From positions 451,155 to 515,154 of the forward strand of contig CAVXTB010000002.1 in NCBI GenBank assembly GCA_963764585.1: a stretch of DNA of 64,000 nt. Direction: 5' to 3'. Shown here one piece after another: positions 1 to 8,879 of this stretch (position 1 is the stretch's first letter; each line of letters begins with the position of its first letter). Below the pieces are notes generated by a model that was given only the letters and a program-made list of their open reading frames with translations, did no database searches and was not told where the DNA came from. The DNA is from JAOPZW01 sp963764585. Its GTDB lineage: Bacteria; Actinomycetota; Thermoleophilia; Solirubrobacterales; Solirubrobacteraceae. A program made the translations under genes and the position numbers.

Positions 1-729
1 GATCAGGGCGTGCGGACGGTCTTCGTCGCCAACCGCCACGCCGATCGCGCCCGGTCGCTGGCCGAGCGCTTCGGCGGCGAGGTCGGCCCGCTGGACTCGT
101 TGCCCGCGCGGCTGGAGGAGGCCGACATCGTCGTCGCGTCGACCGCCTCGCCGCACCCGATCGTCGACGCCGACCACCTCGAGGTCGTCATGCGCAGCCG
201 GGCCGGGCGCCCGCTCGTCTTCATCGACATCGCCGTGCCGCGCGACATCGAGCACGCGTGCGGCGAGATCGACGGGGTAAGCGTCTACGACATGGACGAC
301 CTGCAGGCGGTCGTCATGCGCAACCTGCGCGTGCGCGAGGCCGAGCGCGTCAAGGCCGAGGCGGTCGTCGAGGAGGAGATCCAGCGCTTCGCGCGATGGC
401 TGGGCCAGCTCGACGTCATGCCGACGATCACCGGCCTGCGCGAGCACGGGGCCGAGATCGTCGACCAGGTGCTGGCCGAGAACGCCGGGCGCTGGGAGTC
501 GGCCTCGCCGCGCGACCTCGCGCGCATCGAGGCCGTGGCGCGCGCGGTCATGCAGCGGCTGCTGCACGAGCCGACGATCCGGTTGAAGGAGAGCGGGCAC
601 GGCCGCCAGCAGGTGCTGCGCGAGCTGTTCGGGCTCGACGACGCGCCGGCCGAGCCGGAGGCGCTGGGAGAGGCGCCGGCCGCCGACGGGCAGGCCCACA
701 ACGTCCGCCCGCTCAAGCGCCGGGCGTGA
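1..729 (+). CDS. hemA: Glutamyl-tRNA reductase, C-terminal part (cut by the window start)
   Basis: Glutamyl-tRNA reductase makes glutamate-1-semialdehyde from Glu-tRNA(Glu), the first committed step of C5-pathway tetrapyrrole synthesis in the cytoplasm. The reading frame is open from base 1, so the 5' part lies outside the window. The visible 242 codons start in the NADPH-binding Rossmann domain (VFVANRHADRARSLAERFGG, then VVASTASPHPIV and FIDIAVPRDIE) and run into the long helical C-terminal dimerisation domain (QRLLHEPTIRLKE). The stop overlaps the hemC start (GTGA), so the two are translationally coupled. The family is clear from motifs and from the hemC/cobA/hemD neighbours. Confidence 0.93.
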   Translation, partial: DQGVRTVFVANRHADRARSLAERFGGEVGPLDSLPARLEEADIVVASTASPHPIVDADHLEVVMRSRAGRPLVFIDIAVPRDIEHACGEIDGVSVYDMDDLQAVVMRNLRVREAERVKAEAVVEEEIQRFARWLGQLDVMPTITGLREHGAEIVDQVLAENAGRWESASPRDLARIEAVARAVMQRLLHEPTIRLKESGHGRQQVLRELFGLDDAPAEPEALGEAPAADGQAHNVRPLKRRA

Positions 730-1571
730 GGATCGGGACGCGCGGGAGCGCGCTGGCCCTGGCCCAGGCGCGCCAGGTGGCCGCGCTGCTGGGCGGCGAG
801 CACGAGCTGGTCGAGGTCGTCACCAGCGGCGACCGCGGGGAGCGCGCTTCGGACAAGGAGCGCTGGGTGCGCGAGCTCGACGCGGCGCTGCGCGACGGCG
901 CCGTCGACTGCGCCGTGCACTCCGCCAAGGACGTGCCGGCGCATCTGCCCGAGGGGATCGTCATCGCCGCGGTCCCGTCGCGCGCCGACCCGCGCGACGC
1001 GCTGTGCGGCGCCACGTCCCTCGCCGCTCTCGGAGAGGGCGCGCAGGTTGGCACGTCCTCGCTGCGCCGGACCGCGCAGCTGCGGGCAGTGCGCCCCGAC
1101 GTTCAGGTCGCCGACCTCCGCGGCAACGTCGACACACGGCTGCGCAAGCTCGCCGCCGGCGACTACGACGCGATCGTCCTCGCCGCGGCCGGACTGCAGC
1201 GGTTGGGACGGGGCAACGAGGGCGTGGCTCTCGAAGAGCTCGTGCCGGCCGCCGGCCAGGGCTGTCTCGCAGTCACGACACGGGCGGGTGAGGAGTCGCT
1301 CGTCGCGCCGATCGAACACGCGCCGTCCGCGCGCGCGCTCCTTGCCGAGCGTGCGGTGGTTCGCGTCCTCGAGGCCGACTGCCACACACCGGTCGGCGCC
1401 CACGCGCGCGTGCTGCCGGAGGGCGCGCTCACCCTGCGCGCCTTCGTGGGCGCCGCCGACGGCAGCGCGTGGGTGCGCGACGAGCTCGACGGCGACGATC
1501 CCGAGGCACTGGGCGCCGAGGTCGCCGCGCGGCTGCTGAGCGCCGGGGCGCGCGAGGTGCTCGGCGTATGA
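726..1571 (+). CDS. hemC: Porphobilinogen deaminase (hydroxymethylbilane synthase)
   Basis: Polymerises four porphobilinogens to hydroxymethylbilane. The GTG start overlaps the hemA stop, and the first residues VRIGTRGSALALAQARQVA are the family N-terminus. Other signatures are HSAKDVPAHLPEG, TSSLRRTAQLRAVRPD and DLRGNVDTRLRKL. Cys219 in LEADCHTPVGAHA is the expected attachment site of the dipyrromethane cofactor. At 281 residues it is slightly shorter than the usual ~310. Its stop overlaps the cobA ATG, continuing the coupled heme operon. No hemB is in view. Confidence 0.95.
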   Translation: MRIGTRGSALALAQARQVAALLGGEHELVEVVTSGDRGERASDKERWVRELDAALRDGAVDCAVHSAKDVPAHLPEGIVIAAVPSRADPRDALCGATSLAALGEGAQVGTSSLRRTAQLRAVRPDVQVADLRGNVDTRLRKLAAGDYDAIVLAAAGLQRLGRGNEGVALEELVPAAGQGCLAVTTRAGEESLVAPIEHAPSARALLAERAVVRVLEADCHTPVGAHARVLPEGALTLRAFVGAADGSAWVRDELDGDDPEALGAEVAARLLSAGAREVLGV

Positions 1572-2993
1572 CGGCCTACCTCGTCGGCGCCGGCCCGGGC
1601 GACCCCGGCCTGCTGACCGCCCGCGCCCTGGAGCTGATCGCGCGCGCCGACGTCATCCTGCACGACCGCCTCATCCCGGCCGCGGCGCTGGCCGGCGCGC
1701 GCCCCGACGCCGAGATCGTCGACGTCGGCAAGGTCGGCGGCGGCGAGCAGGTCCCGCAAGACGAGACGACGCGGCTGCTCGTCGAGCACGCGCGGGCCGG
1801 GCGGACGGTCGTGCGGCTGAAGGGCGGCGACCCGTTCGTCTTCGGCCGCGGCGGCGAGGAGGCGCAGGCGCTGCGCGCCGCGGGGTGCGCGTTCGAGGTC
1901 GTGCCCGGGGTCAGCGCCGGCGTCGCCGCGCCCGCCTACGCGGGCATCGCCGTCACGCACCGCGGCCTGTCGAGCGCGGTCGCCTTCGTGACCGGCCACG
2001 AGGACACGCCGGTCGACTGGGCCGCGCTCGCGGCCTTCCCCGGCACGCTCGTCTTCTACATGGGCGTACGCCAGCTGCCGCGGATCGCCGAGCAGCTCGT
2101 CGCGCACGGCCGCGACGCCGGCGAGCCGGCGGCGATCGTCGAGCGCGGGACGCTGCCCGACCAGCGCGTGCTGCGCACCACGCTGGCGGCGCTCGGCGAG
2201 CAGGGACGCGCGCGCGCCGGCGATCACGGTCGTGGGCGCGGTCGCCGCGCTGCACGACGAGCTCGCGTGGTTCACATCGGGCCCGCTGGCCGGTGTCAGC
2301 GTGGCGGTCACACGGGCGCGCCCGCAGGCCAGCGGCCTCGCGCACGAGCTGCGCGCGCTGGGCGCCGCCGTCGTCGAGGCGCCCGTCATCCGCGCCGAGC
2401 CGATCGACTCGGAGCTGCCCGACGTGCACGAGTACGACCTGCTCGTCCTGACCTCGCCCAACGGCGTCGAGCAGCTGCTGCGCCGCGTGCGCGACGCCCG
2501 CGCGCTCGCCGGCCCGGACATCGCCGTCGTCGGCCCGGGTACCGCCGACGCGCTGCGCGCGCGCGGCATCGAGCCCGACGTCGTCCCCGATCGCGCGATC
2601 GGGGAGGCCCTGGCGGCGGCGCTCGGCGGGCGCTCCTACGCGCGCGCGCTCGTCGCGGGCGCCGAGCAGGCACGCGACGTTGTGCCCGACGCGCTGCGCG
2701 CGGCCGGCACGCGGGTCGACGTGATCGCGCTGTACCGCACCGTCGCCGAGCCGCTCGCTCCCGGCGCGCGCGATGCCGCGCTGGCGAGCGACTGGCTCAC
2801 CTTCGCGTCGGGCTCAGCGGTGCGCTTCTTCCACCAGGCGGCAGGCACCCTCGACGGCCCGCGGCTGGCCTCGATCGGCCCGATCACGAGCGCGGCGCTG
2901 CGCGAGCTCGGCCGCGAGCCCGACCTCGAGGCCGCCGATCACACGCCGGCTGGGCTCGTCGCCGCCCTGGTGAGGGCGGCCGGCGGCAGCTGA
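1568..2993 (+). CDS. cobA-hemD: Uroporphyrinogen-III C-methyltransferase / uroporphyrinogen-III synthase fusion, frameshifted
   Basis: The N-terminal half is SUMT/CobA: GAGPGDPGLLTARALEL, LKGGDPFVFGRGGEE, VPGVSAGVAAPAYAGIAVTH. It methylates uroporphyrinogen III for siroheme/cobalamin. The C-terminal half (from about 2275, LAGVSVAVTRARPQASGLA to LVAALVRAAGGS) is uroporphyrinogen-III synthase. The SUMT frame holds to about 2215. The continuing homology (PAITVVGAVAALHDELAWF) is then one base over. The switch lies in a CG-dinucleotide run at 2207-2218; adding one CG unit restores a single frame. Without correction the CobA frame stays open to 3403 with meaningless sequence. The GTG at 2232 lies inside the SUMT domain and is not a real hemD start. 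HemD is needed for heme, so a sequence error, slippage or recoding is likelier than a dead gene. Confidence 0.85.
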
Positions 2994-3232
2994 CGCCGCG
3001 CCGCGACCGCAGGCGCCGGCACGAGCGTGCCGTCGGGCGGCTCCGAGACGACGGGCTCCTCGTCGTCGTCACGCGGCAGGCGGCGCGCGATCGGGAACCA
3101 GTTCGGGCGATCGTCGCGAACCGGGCGCTCGTCGAACCACGGACGCGAGTCGGCGCCGAGCCAGACGGACAGCAGGCCGAATGCACCGAAGACCACGACC
3201 GGAGCGAAGATGCCGATGAGGACTTCGAGCAT
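2939..3232 (-). CDS. Small single-pass membrane protein, unknown function
   Basis: 97 residues. The first ~25 (MLEVLIGIFAPVVVFGAFGL and on) form one strong membrane helix, followed by a hydrophilic tail rich in Arg, Asp and Pro (RPWFDERPVRDDRPNWFPIA). I do not recognise the family. Reality is supported by a TAGTCT -10 element exactly 7 nt before the ATG (3240-3245, minus strand) and by the arrangement with the divergent gene at 3301. The 3' end overlaps hemD by 55 bp on the opposite strand, so the extreme C-terminus is least certain. Confidence 0.6.
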   Translation of the reverse strand: MLEVLIGIFAPVVVFGAFGLLSVWLGADSRPWFDERPVRDDRPNWFPIARRLPRDDDEEPVVSEPPDGTLVPAPAVAARRQLPPAALTRAATSPAGV

Positions 3233-3239
3233 GCCACCG

Positions 3240-3245
3240 AGACTA
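3240..3245 (-). promoter_or_regulatory. -10 element TAGTCT of the small membrane protein gene
   Basis: TAGTCT read on the minus strand, 7 nt before the ATG at 3232. This spacing would give a leaderless or nearly leaderless mRNA. It matches the TAnnnT pattern seen before many genes here. No convincing -35 is visible. Confidence 0.5.
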
Positions 3246-3281
3246 CGCCTCTCCGACAGGCTGTCAAACGATCGGCGGGGC

Positions 3282-3287
3282 TAGACT
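3282..3287 (+). promoter_or_regulatory. -10 element TAGACT of the SAM hydrolase gene
   Basis: TAGACT lies 13 nt before the ATG at 3301. CTGTCA at 3261-3266 is a possible weak -35 (15-bp spacer). The predicted leader is only a few nucleotides. Confidence 0.45.
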
Positions 3288-3300
3288 CGCTGGCGTCCCG

Positions 3301-4098
3301 ATGGCCGCGGTCATCACCTTCCTGTCCGACTACGGGCACGACGACGACTTCGTCGGCGTCTGCCATGGCGTCATCGCCCGGATCGCGCCGGACGCGCGCG
3401 TGATCGACGTGACGCACGGCATCGACCGCCACGACGTCCGTTCCGGCGCGCTCGTGCTGCGGCGCGCGCTGCCGTACTTCCCGGCGGGCGTGCACCTCGC
3501 CGTCGTCGATCCCGAGGTCGGCGGCGAGCGCCGCGCCGTGGCGGTGCGCACCGCCCACGAGGATCGCATCCTCGTCGGCCCCGACAACGGCCTGCTCGCG
3601 CTCGCCGTCGAGCGCTTCGGCGGCGCCGTCGAAGCCGTCGACATCGCCCGCTCGACCCATCGCCTCGAGCCGACCTCTGCGACCTTCCACGGGCGCGACC
3701 TGTTCGCGCCGGTGACCGCGCACCTGGCCGCCGGCGCGCCGCTGGCCGGCGCCGGCGACCCGATCGACGCCGGCGAGCTGACGCCACTGCACATGCCGTC
3801 GGCGCGCCGCGAGGACGGCTCCCTGATCGCCCACGCCCTCGCCTTCGACCGCTTCGGCAACATCATGCTCGACGTCGAGCACGACGAGCTCACCGGCTCG
3901 GGCCTCAAGCTCGGCCACCGCGTGACCGTCAACGACGAGCTGGCGCACTACGCGACGACGTTCGCCGACGTCCCGCCCGGCGAGCTGCTGCTCTACGAGG
4001 ACGCCTACCGCACGCTCGCGCTGGCCATCAACCGCGGCTCGGCCGCGCACCATCTCGGGCTCGACCTCGACGCCGAGGTCCGCATCCGCCCGGCGTGA
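3301..4098 (+). CDS. SAM hydroxide adenosyltransferase (SAM hydrolase, DUF62 family)
   Basis: 265 residues. The start MAAVITFLSDYGHDDDFVG carries the conserved aspartates of the DUF62/chlorinase-fluorinase fold. Further family blocks are VIDVTHGIDRHDVRSGALVL, HLAVVDPEVGGERRAVAV, VGPDNGLLALA and FHGRDLFAPVTAHLAAG. Members split S-adenosylmethionine to adenosine and methionine; the specialised fluorinases and chlorinases are rare, and nothing here suggests halide use. The stop overlaps the biotin ligase GTG, so the two are co-translated. Confidence 0.88.
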   Translation: MAAVITFLSDYGHDDDFVGVCHGVIARIAPDARVIDVTHGIDRHDVRSGALVLRRALPYFPAGVHLAVVDPEVGGERRAVAVRTAHEDRILVGPDNGLLALAVERFGGAVEAVDIARSTHRLEPTSATFHGRDLFAPVTAHLAAGAPLAGAGDPIDAGELTPLHMPSARREDGSLIAHALAFDRFGNIMLDVEHDELTGSGLKLGHRVTVNDELAHYATTFADVPPGELLLYEDAYRTLALAINRGSAAHHLGLDLDAEVRIRPA

Positions 4099-4775
4099 CT
4101 GGGCTTGGTCGACCGCGCCTGCACCTGCGGGCGACGACCTCGACAAACGACCGTGCGCGCGAGCTCGCCCAGGCCGGGGCGCCGCACGGCACGCTCGTCA
4201 CGGCGGGCGAGCAGTCGGCCGGGCGCGGGCGTCAGGGGCGCACGTGGTCGGCGCCGGCGGGCAGCGCGCTGCTGATCTCGCTCGTGCTGCGCGACGCGCC
4301 GGCGCTGCTGCCGCTCGCGGCGGGGGTCGCGGTGGCCGAGGTCGCCGGCCCCGGCGCGCGCCTGAAGTGGCCCAACGACGTGCTCGTCGACGGGCGCAAG
4401 GTGGCGGGCATCCTGGCCGAGGGCCGCCCGCACGAGGGCTGGGCCATCCTCGGGATCGGGCTCAACGTCGCGGTGCGCATCGATGACCTGCCGCCCGAGC
4501 TGCACGACACTGCGGGGACGCTCGGGCTGGCGCCGGCCGACGTCGAGCCGACGCTCGGGCGCCTGCTCGAAGCGCTGGAGCGCGCGCTCGCGCTCGACGC
4601 GTCGGCCCTGCTGGACGCATACCGGTCGCGCGACGCGCTGCGCGGCCAGGACGTGAGCTGGGCCGACGGTAGCGGCCGCGCCGCGGGCATCGACGGCGCC
4701 GGGCGCCTGGTCGTCGCGCTCGCGGGCGGCGGGCGCACGGCGCTGACCGCCGGCGAGGTGCACCTGGTCGGCTAG
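4095..4775 (+). CDS. birA: Biotin--[acetyl-CoA carboxylase] ligase, monofunctional
   Basis: 226 residues. Contains the biotinoyl-AMP loop GRGRQGRTWSAPAGSALLIS and the catalytic block LKWPNDVLVDGRKVAGILAE. It has the small C-terminal domain but no N-terminal HTH, so it should biotinylate carrier proteins without acting as a repressor. The GTG start overlaps the SAM hydrolase stop. The end overlaps the convergent helicase gene by 4 bp. Confidence 0.92.
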   Translation: MTGLGRPRLHLRATTSTNDRARELAQAGAPHGTLVTAGEQSAGRGRQGRTWSAPAGSALLISLVLRDAPALLPLAAGVAVAEVAGPGARLKWPNDVLVDGRKVAGILAEGRPHEGWAILGIGLNVAVRIDDLPPELHDTAGTLGLAPADVEPTLGRLLEALERALALDASALLDAYRSRDALRGQDVSWADGSGRAAGIDGAGRLVVALAGGGRTALTAGEVHLVG

Positions 4776-7669
4776 GCCGCTTCGGCCGGCGAGTCGGCCG
4801 TGCCCTCGTCCTTGGCGGCCGGCTTCTTGCGGCTGCGGCGGGGCTTGGGCGCGTCGGCTGGCTGCTCTTGGGCAGCGGCCTCGGAGGCGACGGCGTCGGT
4901 CTGGGCGTCGGCGTCCGTATCGGCGTTGACGGGCTTGCGCCGGCGCGTGCGGCGCGGCTTGGGCTTGGCCTCGGCACCGTCCTCGGGGGCCTCGACGGTC
5001 TCGGCGCCCCGCTGCGCCCCATCGACCGCCGCGGCACCGTCCTGGCCGGCGGTGAGCGCCTCGGTGAGGACGTGCTCGTCGGGCCCGGACTCGGACCCGC
5101 CCGCCCGCGTGCCGTTCGCCTGCTGCGCGGCCTGCGGCGCGCCCGACCCGGCGCCGGCCGCGGCCTTCTTGCGGCGGCGCCGCGAGCGCCGGCCCTTGCC
5201 CTTGGGGAAGTTGCGCAGCAGCTCGCGCGAGAGCGCGCTGGGCTTGCGCGCCAGGCGCGTGCGGGCGCCGCGCAGGACCTCCTCGGCCTCCGGCGTGTGC
5301 GCCACCGCGGCGGCGAGCAGCGCCGCCTGCAGGCGGCGGTCCTGCTTGCGCGCGGCGTGGACGAGCCGGCGCGCGTTGCGCGCGTGCGCGCCACCGCTCG
5401 AGTTCACCAGCAGCCCGAGCAGGCGCTTGGTCTCCGGCCAGCGCTGGACGGCGTACTCCTCGTGGACCTCGCGCGTGTACTCGGCCAGGCGCCAGATCCA
5501 CGCGTTGGCCTGGTCGCGCCGGCCGATGCGCTTCTCGGCCAGCGCCTGGAACATGACCTTGGCGCCCTCGCGGCGCTCGTCGCGCGACCAGGTGCCGATG
5601 ACGTCGATCGAGAGGTCGAACGCCTCGGCGTCCTTGGCGGCCGCGATCTCCTGCAGGGCGCGCACGCGCAGCTGGGAGTTGCGGTTGCGCTCGACCGCGG
5701 TGAGCAGGAAGCGGCGCTTGAGCTCGCCGGTGCGGTCGAAGTGCAGCATCGCCCGCGCGCGGCGCCAGCCGCTCGGCGCGACGCGCGCACCGGCGAGCGC
5801 GGCCCACATGTGCTGCTCGCCGTAGTCGAGGTGCTCGACCGCGATCCGCCACAGCTCGCGCTCGAAGACCTCGTGACGGCGCTCCTCCTCGGCGGTGACC
5901 GGGATGACGCGGCGCTCGACGCGCACGCGGCGCCCGCGGCCGCGGCGCACGGGCCCGACGACGATCGCGCCGCCGCGGTAGACGTCGCGGTCAAGCAGCG
6001 AGTGCAGGGTGACGACCGGGTCGTCGTGCTTGGTCGCCGGGTGGACGAAGTCGACGACGACGCCCGCCTCCTTGCCCGGATGGCGGCGCGTGACGCGGCC
6101 GACGCGCTGCTGGTAGATGCGCCTGGAGGCCGTCGGCGCGAGGTGCATGCAGACCGTCGCGCGCGGCGAGTTCCAGCCCTCCGCCAGCAGCTGGGCGTTG
6201 ATGAGCACGTCGATCTCGCCGCGCTCGTAGTTGGCGAGGATCTCGGCCAGCTCGCGCTTGGGCGTCTCGCCGGAGACCGCCTGCGCCTTCATGCCGAGCT
6301 CGCGGAACGCCTCGGCGACGTTGTACGCGTGGCGCACGCCCGCCGAGTAGACGACGCCCGGCACGCCGTTGAAGCGCGTCTTGTAGAGGTCGGCGATCGC
6401 CATGTTGAACGGCTGCTGGTCCAGCAGCTCGGCCAGGAGCTCCTGGTCGAACTCGACGTCGACGTCGCCGCGGCGCAGCGGCACCTTCGCGATCGTGCGC
6501 ACGCCCGGGCCGGGCGGGATGCGGATGCAGCGCAGCGGCGCGATGACGCCGCGGCGCGCGGCCTGCGCGAGGTCGAAGCGCGAGGTCTGCGTCGGGAAGA
6601 GATCGGTGACGTGGCGGGCGATGAGCGCGCCCGTGGCCGTCATGCCGATGAAGATCGGGCCCGTCCACGCGCGGATCGCCGCCGAGGTCTTCTCGCCCAG
6701 GGCCGTGTGGGCCTCGTCGCAGATGACGATCGTGTACGCGTCGGAGATGCGCCCGGCGTTGCGCACGAACCACTGGTAGGTCTCGACGGTGACCGGCCCG
6801 TCGGCGCGAGTGGTTCCGGCGCCGTCGAGCAGCGCGTCGGACTCACGGTCGCCGTAGCCGCGGTCGCGCAGCTCGCCCAGGAACTGGTCGACGAGGTTGC
6901 GCCGGTGGGTGAGGATCAGGATGCCGCCGGTGCGCGAGGCCTCGACGAAGCCCATCGCCGCGACCGTCTTGCCCGAGCCGGTGGCGTGCTCGAACCAGAA
7001 GCGCTTGTAGGCGTTGGGGTCGTCGGCCGCGCCCTCGGCGACGTCCTCGTCGAGCTCGGGCTCGTCGTCGTCCTCCCAGACGTCCTCGGGCTCGTCGGGC
7101 TCGTCGTCGGCGTCGGGCTCGTCGTCGTCGTCGTCCTCGTCGGGCTCGTCGTCGGCGTCGAGCTCGGGCTCGTCGTCGTCCTCGTCCTCGTCGGGCTCGT
7201 CGTCGGCCTCGTCGGGCTCGGCTTCGGCCTCGGGCTCCGCCTCGGCCGCGGCGGGCTCCGGCTCGTCGTCGATGGCGAGCACCGGCTCGGCGGCCGGGGG
7301 CGCGGCGCCCTGCCCGTTCTGGGCGGCGGCCAGCAGTGCCGTCAGCGTGCCGGAGAGCGCGTCGACCTGGTGGGGGCTCAGCAGCGCGCCGTCGGCCAGG
7401 CGCGGCTCGTCCTCGCTGAGCACGCGCTCGAGCCCGAGCAGCAGCGCGTAGCGGCGCCGCCAGCGGGTCGACGGCACCTTCGCGCCGGCATCGATCTCGC
7501 GCAGCGCGTCCTCGAGCGCTCGCCGGCGGCCCGACCCAGGGGCCAGCGCGACGGCGACGTCTTCGCCGTCGTGGACGAAGCGCTCACGGGTGAACGCCTC
7601 GGCGCGCTCGATGGCGGCCTGATCGGGAATCGATGCGGCCGCTGGGGCCGCCGACATGGAATCAGCCAT
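4772..7669 (-). CDS. DEAD/DEAH-box (superfamily II) helicase with acidic insert and basic C-terminal tail
   Basis: 965 residues. A Q-motif-like LLSPHQVDALSGTLTALLAA is followed by about 90 residues of almost pure Asp/Glu/Pro/Ala (roughly residues 133-220). Then come Walker A (HATGSGKTVAAMGF), ILTHRRNLVDQ, Walker B DEAHTALGEKTS, motif III GMTATG and the helicase C-domain motif VI (YQQRVGRVTRRHPGK). The long C-terminal part is helical and ends in basic Arg/Lys-rich and Pro/Ala-rich stretches. The ATPase/helicase fold is certain; the substrate (RNA or DNA) is not. It may be a degradosome-like or ribosome-associated RNA helicase, but this is inference. MADSMSAAP offers two ATG starts 12 nt apart. 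Confidence 0.85.
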   Translation of the reverse strand: MADSMSAAPAAASIPDQAAIERAEAFTRERFVHDGEDVAVALAPGSGRRRALEDALREIDAGAKVPSTRWRRRYALLLGLERVLSEDEPRLADGALLSPHQVDALSGTLTALLAAAQNGQGAAPPAAEPVLAIDDEPEPAAAEAEPEAEAEPDEADDEPDEDEDDDEPELDADDEPDEDDDDDEPDADDEPDEPEDVWEDDDEPELDEDVAEGAADDPNAYKRFWFEHATGSGKTVAAMGFVEASRTGGILILTHRRNLVDQFLGELRDRGYGDRESDALLDGAGTTRADGPVTVETYQWFVRNAGRISDAYTIVICDEAHTALGEKTSAAIRAWTGPIFIGMTATGALIARHVTDLFPTQTSRFDLAQAARRGVIAPLRCIRIPPGPGVRTIAKVPLRRGDVDVEFDQELLAELLDQQPFNMAIADLYKTRFNGVPGVVYSAGVRHAYNVAEAFRELGMKAQAVSGETPKRELAEILANYERGEIDVLINAQLLAEGWNSPRATVCMHLAPTASRRIYQQRVGRVTRRHPGKEAGVVVDFVHPATKHDDPVVTLHSLLDRDVYRGGAIVVGPVRRGRGRRVRVERRVIPVTAEEERRHEVFERELWRIAVEHLDYGEQHMWAALAGARVAPSGWRRARAMLHFDRTGELKRRFLLTAVERNRNSQLRVRALQEIAAAKDAEAFDLSIDVIGTWSRDERREGAKVMFQALAEKRIGRRDQANAWIWRLAEYTREVHEEYAVQRWPETKRLLGLLVNSSGGAHARNARRLVHAARKQDRRLQAALLAAAVAHTPEAEEVLRGARTRLARKPSALSRELLRNFPKGKGRRSRRRRKKAAAGAGSGAPQAAQQANGTRAGGSESGPDEHVLTEALTAGQDGAAAVDGAQRGAETVEAPEDGAEAKPKPRRTRRRKPVNADTDADAQTDAVASEAAAQEQPADAPKPRRSRKKPAAKDEGTADSPAEAA

Positions 7670-7861
7670 GGCCTGGCTATCGGTCTGAAACGGAGAGTCG
7701 CGGCGTCACGACATGCCTGGCGACTCGGAGCCCCCCGGCTGGTCCGGGGATCGGAGAGGGACCTCCCTGGAGTCGTCGACCCTCCCCGTGAGTACGACGC
7801 AGGATATCGCACTCGCCCGCTGGTGCGCTCGCCGTGCCCTCGCTCTGACACCCTTCATCGC

Positions 7862-8452
7862 ATGCGCCGCTGGCTGCCAGCCATCCTCCTGGGCGTCGCC
7901 GCCCTCGTAGCGGTCCTCGTCATCGGGCTCAACCAGGCCGGCGACACCAAGGGCCCGAGCCAACCGAAGGTCAGCAAGATCAGCGCCGCCGAGCTGCACG
8001 CCAAGCTCGATGGCGCGCCGCCCGCGCTGGCGGCGGTCCATCGGCAGGCCAACGACCTCATCCCCGGCGCGCGCAAGGCGCTGCTGGCGCGCGTCGGCGC
8101 ATTGCGCGGGCACCCGGTCGTCGTCAACGTCTGGGCCGCGTGGTGCGGCCCATGCCGCGTCGAGCTCCCGGTCGTCCAGCGCGCCTCGCTGGAGTGGGGC
8201 AAGCGCGTGGCCTTCCTCGGCGTCGACCTCAAGGACAACCGCGGGGCCGCGCAGCGGCTGCTGCGCGACATCCCGCTGACCTACCCGTCCTATGAGGACC
8301 CCGACGGCAAGGTCTACAACGGCTACAAGCTGCTCGGCACCCCGGCGACGATCTACTACAACGCCGCGGGCAAGCAGACCTACATCCACTCGGGGCCGTA
8401 CGAGACCCGCGAGGACCTCGACGCCGACATCAAGCGCTACGCCCTGTCGTGA
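7862..8452 (+). CDS. TlpA-like membrane-anchored thiol:disulfide oxidoreductase
   Basis: 196 residues. An N-terminal membrane anchor (MRRWLPAILLGVAALVAVLV) is followed by a thioredoxin-fold domain outside the membrane. The redox site is WCGPC (Trp94, Cys95, Cys98), preceded by GHPVVVNVWAA. The cis-Pro loop is LLGTPATIYY. Likely reduces or oxidises exported protein thiols, or serves cytochrome c maturation; no ccm genes are nearby to decide. The GNAT gene follows with a GTGA overlap. Confidence 0.88.
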   Translation: MRRWLPAILLGVAALVAVLVIGLNQAGDTKGPSQPKVSKISAAELHAKLDGAPPALAAVHRQANDLIPGARKALLARVGALRGHPVVVNVWAAWCGPCRVELPVVQRASLEWGKRVAFLGVDLKDNRGAAQRLLRDIPLTYPSYEDPDGKVYNGYKLLGTPATIYYNAAGKQTYIHSGPYETREDLDADIKRYALS

Positions 8453-8874
8453 TCGAGGTCCGCACCGCGCGCGACGAGGCCGAGGTCGAGTCGGCGCTGG
8501 CGCTGCGCGAGGAGGTCTTCTGCGGCGAGCAGGGCGTGAGCCTGGCCGACGAGCGCGACGGGCGCGACGGCGAGGCCGTGCACGTCGTTGCGGTCGAGGG
8601 CGGCGCCGTGCTGGGCACCTGCCGGCTGCTCGTCGAGGGCACGACGGTCAAGCTCGGGCGCATGGCGGTCGGCCGCGCGGCGCGCGGGCGCGGCCTCGGG
8701 CGCTCGCTGCTCGACGAGGCCGACGTGCAGGCCCGCGCGCTGGGCGCCGAGCGCATCGCCCTCGCCGCCCAGCTCACCGCTCAGCCGATGTACGAGCGTG
8801 CGGGCTACGAGCCGTACGGCGACGTCTTCCTCGACGCCGGGATCGAGCACGTGATGATGGAGAAGGCGCTCTAA
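8449..8874 (+). CDS. GNAT-family N-acetyltransferase
   Basis: 141 residues with a GTG start overlapping the thioredoxin stop. The acetyl-CoA-binding motif A is KLGRMAVGRAARGRGLGRSL (R/Q-x-x-G-x-G/A type), followed by ERIALAAQLTAQPMYERAGY. The N-terminal VFCGEQGVSLADERDGRDG resembles the ElaA/YjcF-like branch. The substrate cannot be told from sequence. Confidence 0.85.
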   Translation: MIEVRTARDEAEVESALALREEVFCGEQGVSLADERDGRDGEAVHVVAVEGGAVLGTCRLLVEGTTVKLGRMAVGRAARGRGLGRSLLDEADVQARALGAERIALAAQLTAQPMYERAGYEPYGDVFLDAGIEHVMMEKAL

Positions 8875-8879
8875 GCTCG

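Noticed and set aside
2232..2290. Independent hemD gene starting at the GTG at 2232
   Set aside because: This GTG encodes a Val within the SUMT C-terminal motif; hemD is the second half of a fusion.
3301..4098. Fluorinase or chlorinase
   Set aside because: The sequence fits the common SAM hydrolase group, and there is no halometabolite gene nearby.
7014..7451. Serine-rich plus-strand frame (long Ser/Gly runs)
   Set aside because: It is the mirror of the acidic Asp/Glu insert of the helicase on the minus strand.
4868..7861. Very long open plus-strand frame opposite the helicase, continuing into the thioredoxin gene
   Set aside because: Only a by-product of high GC. The antisense sequence is low-complexity Arg/Gly/Val/Leu. 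The helicase on the other strand has all its motifs, and the thioredoxin starts at 7862.
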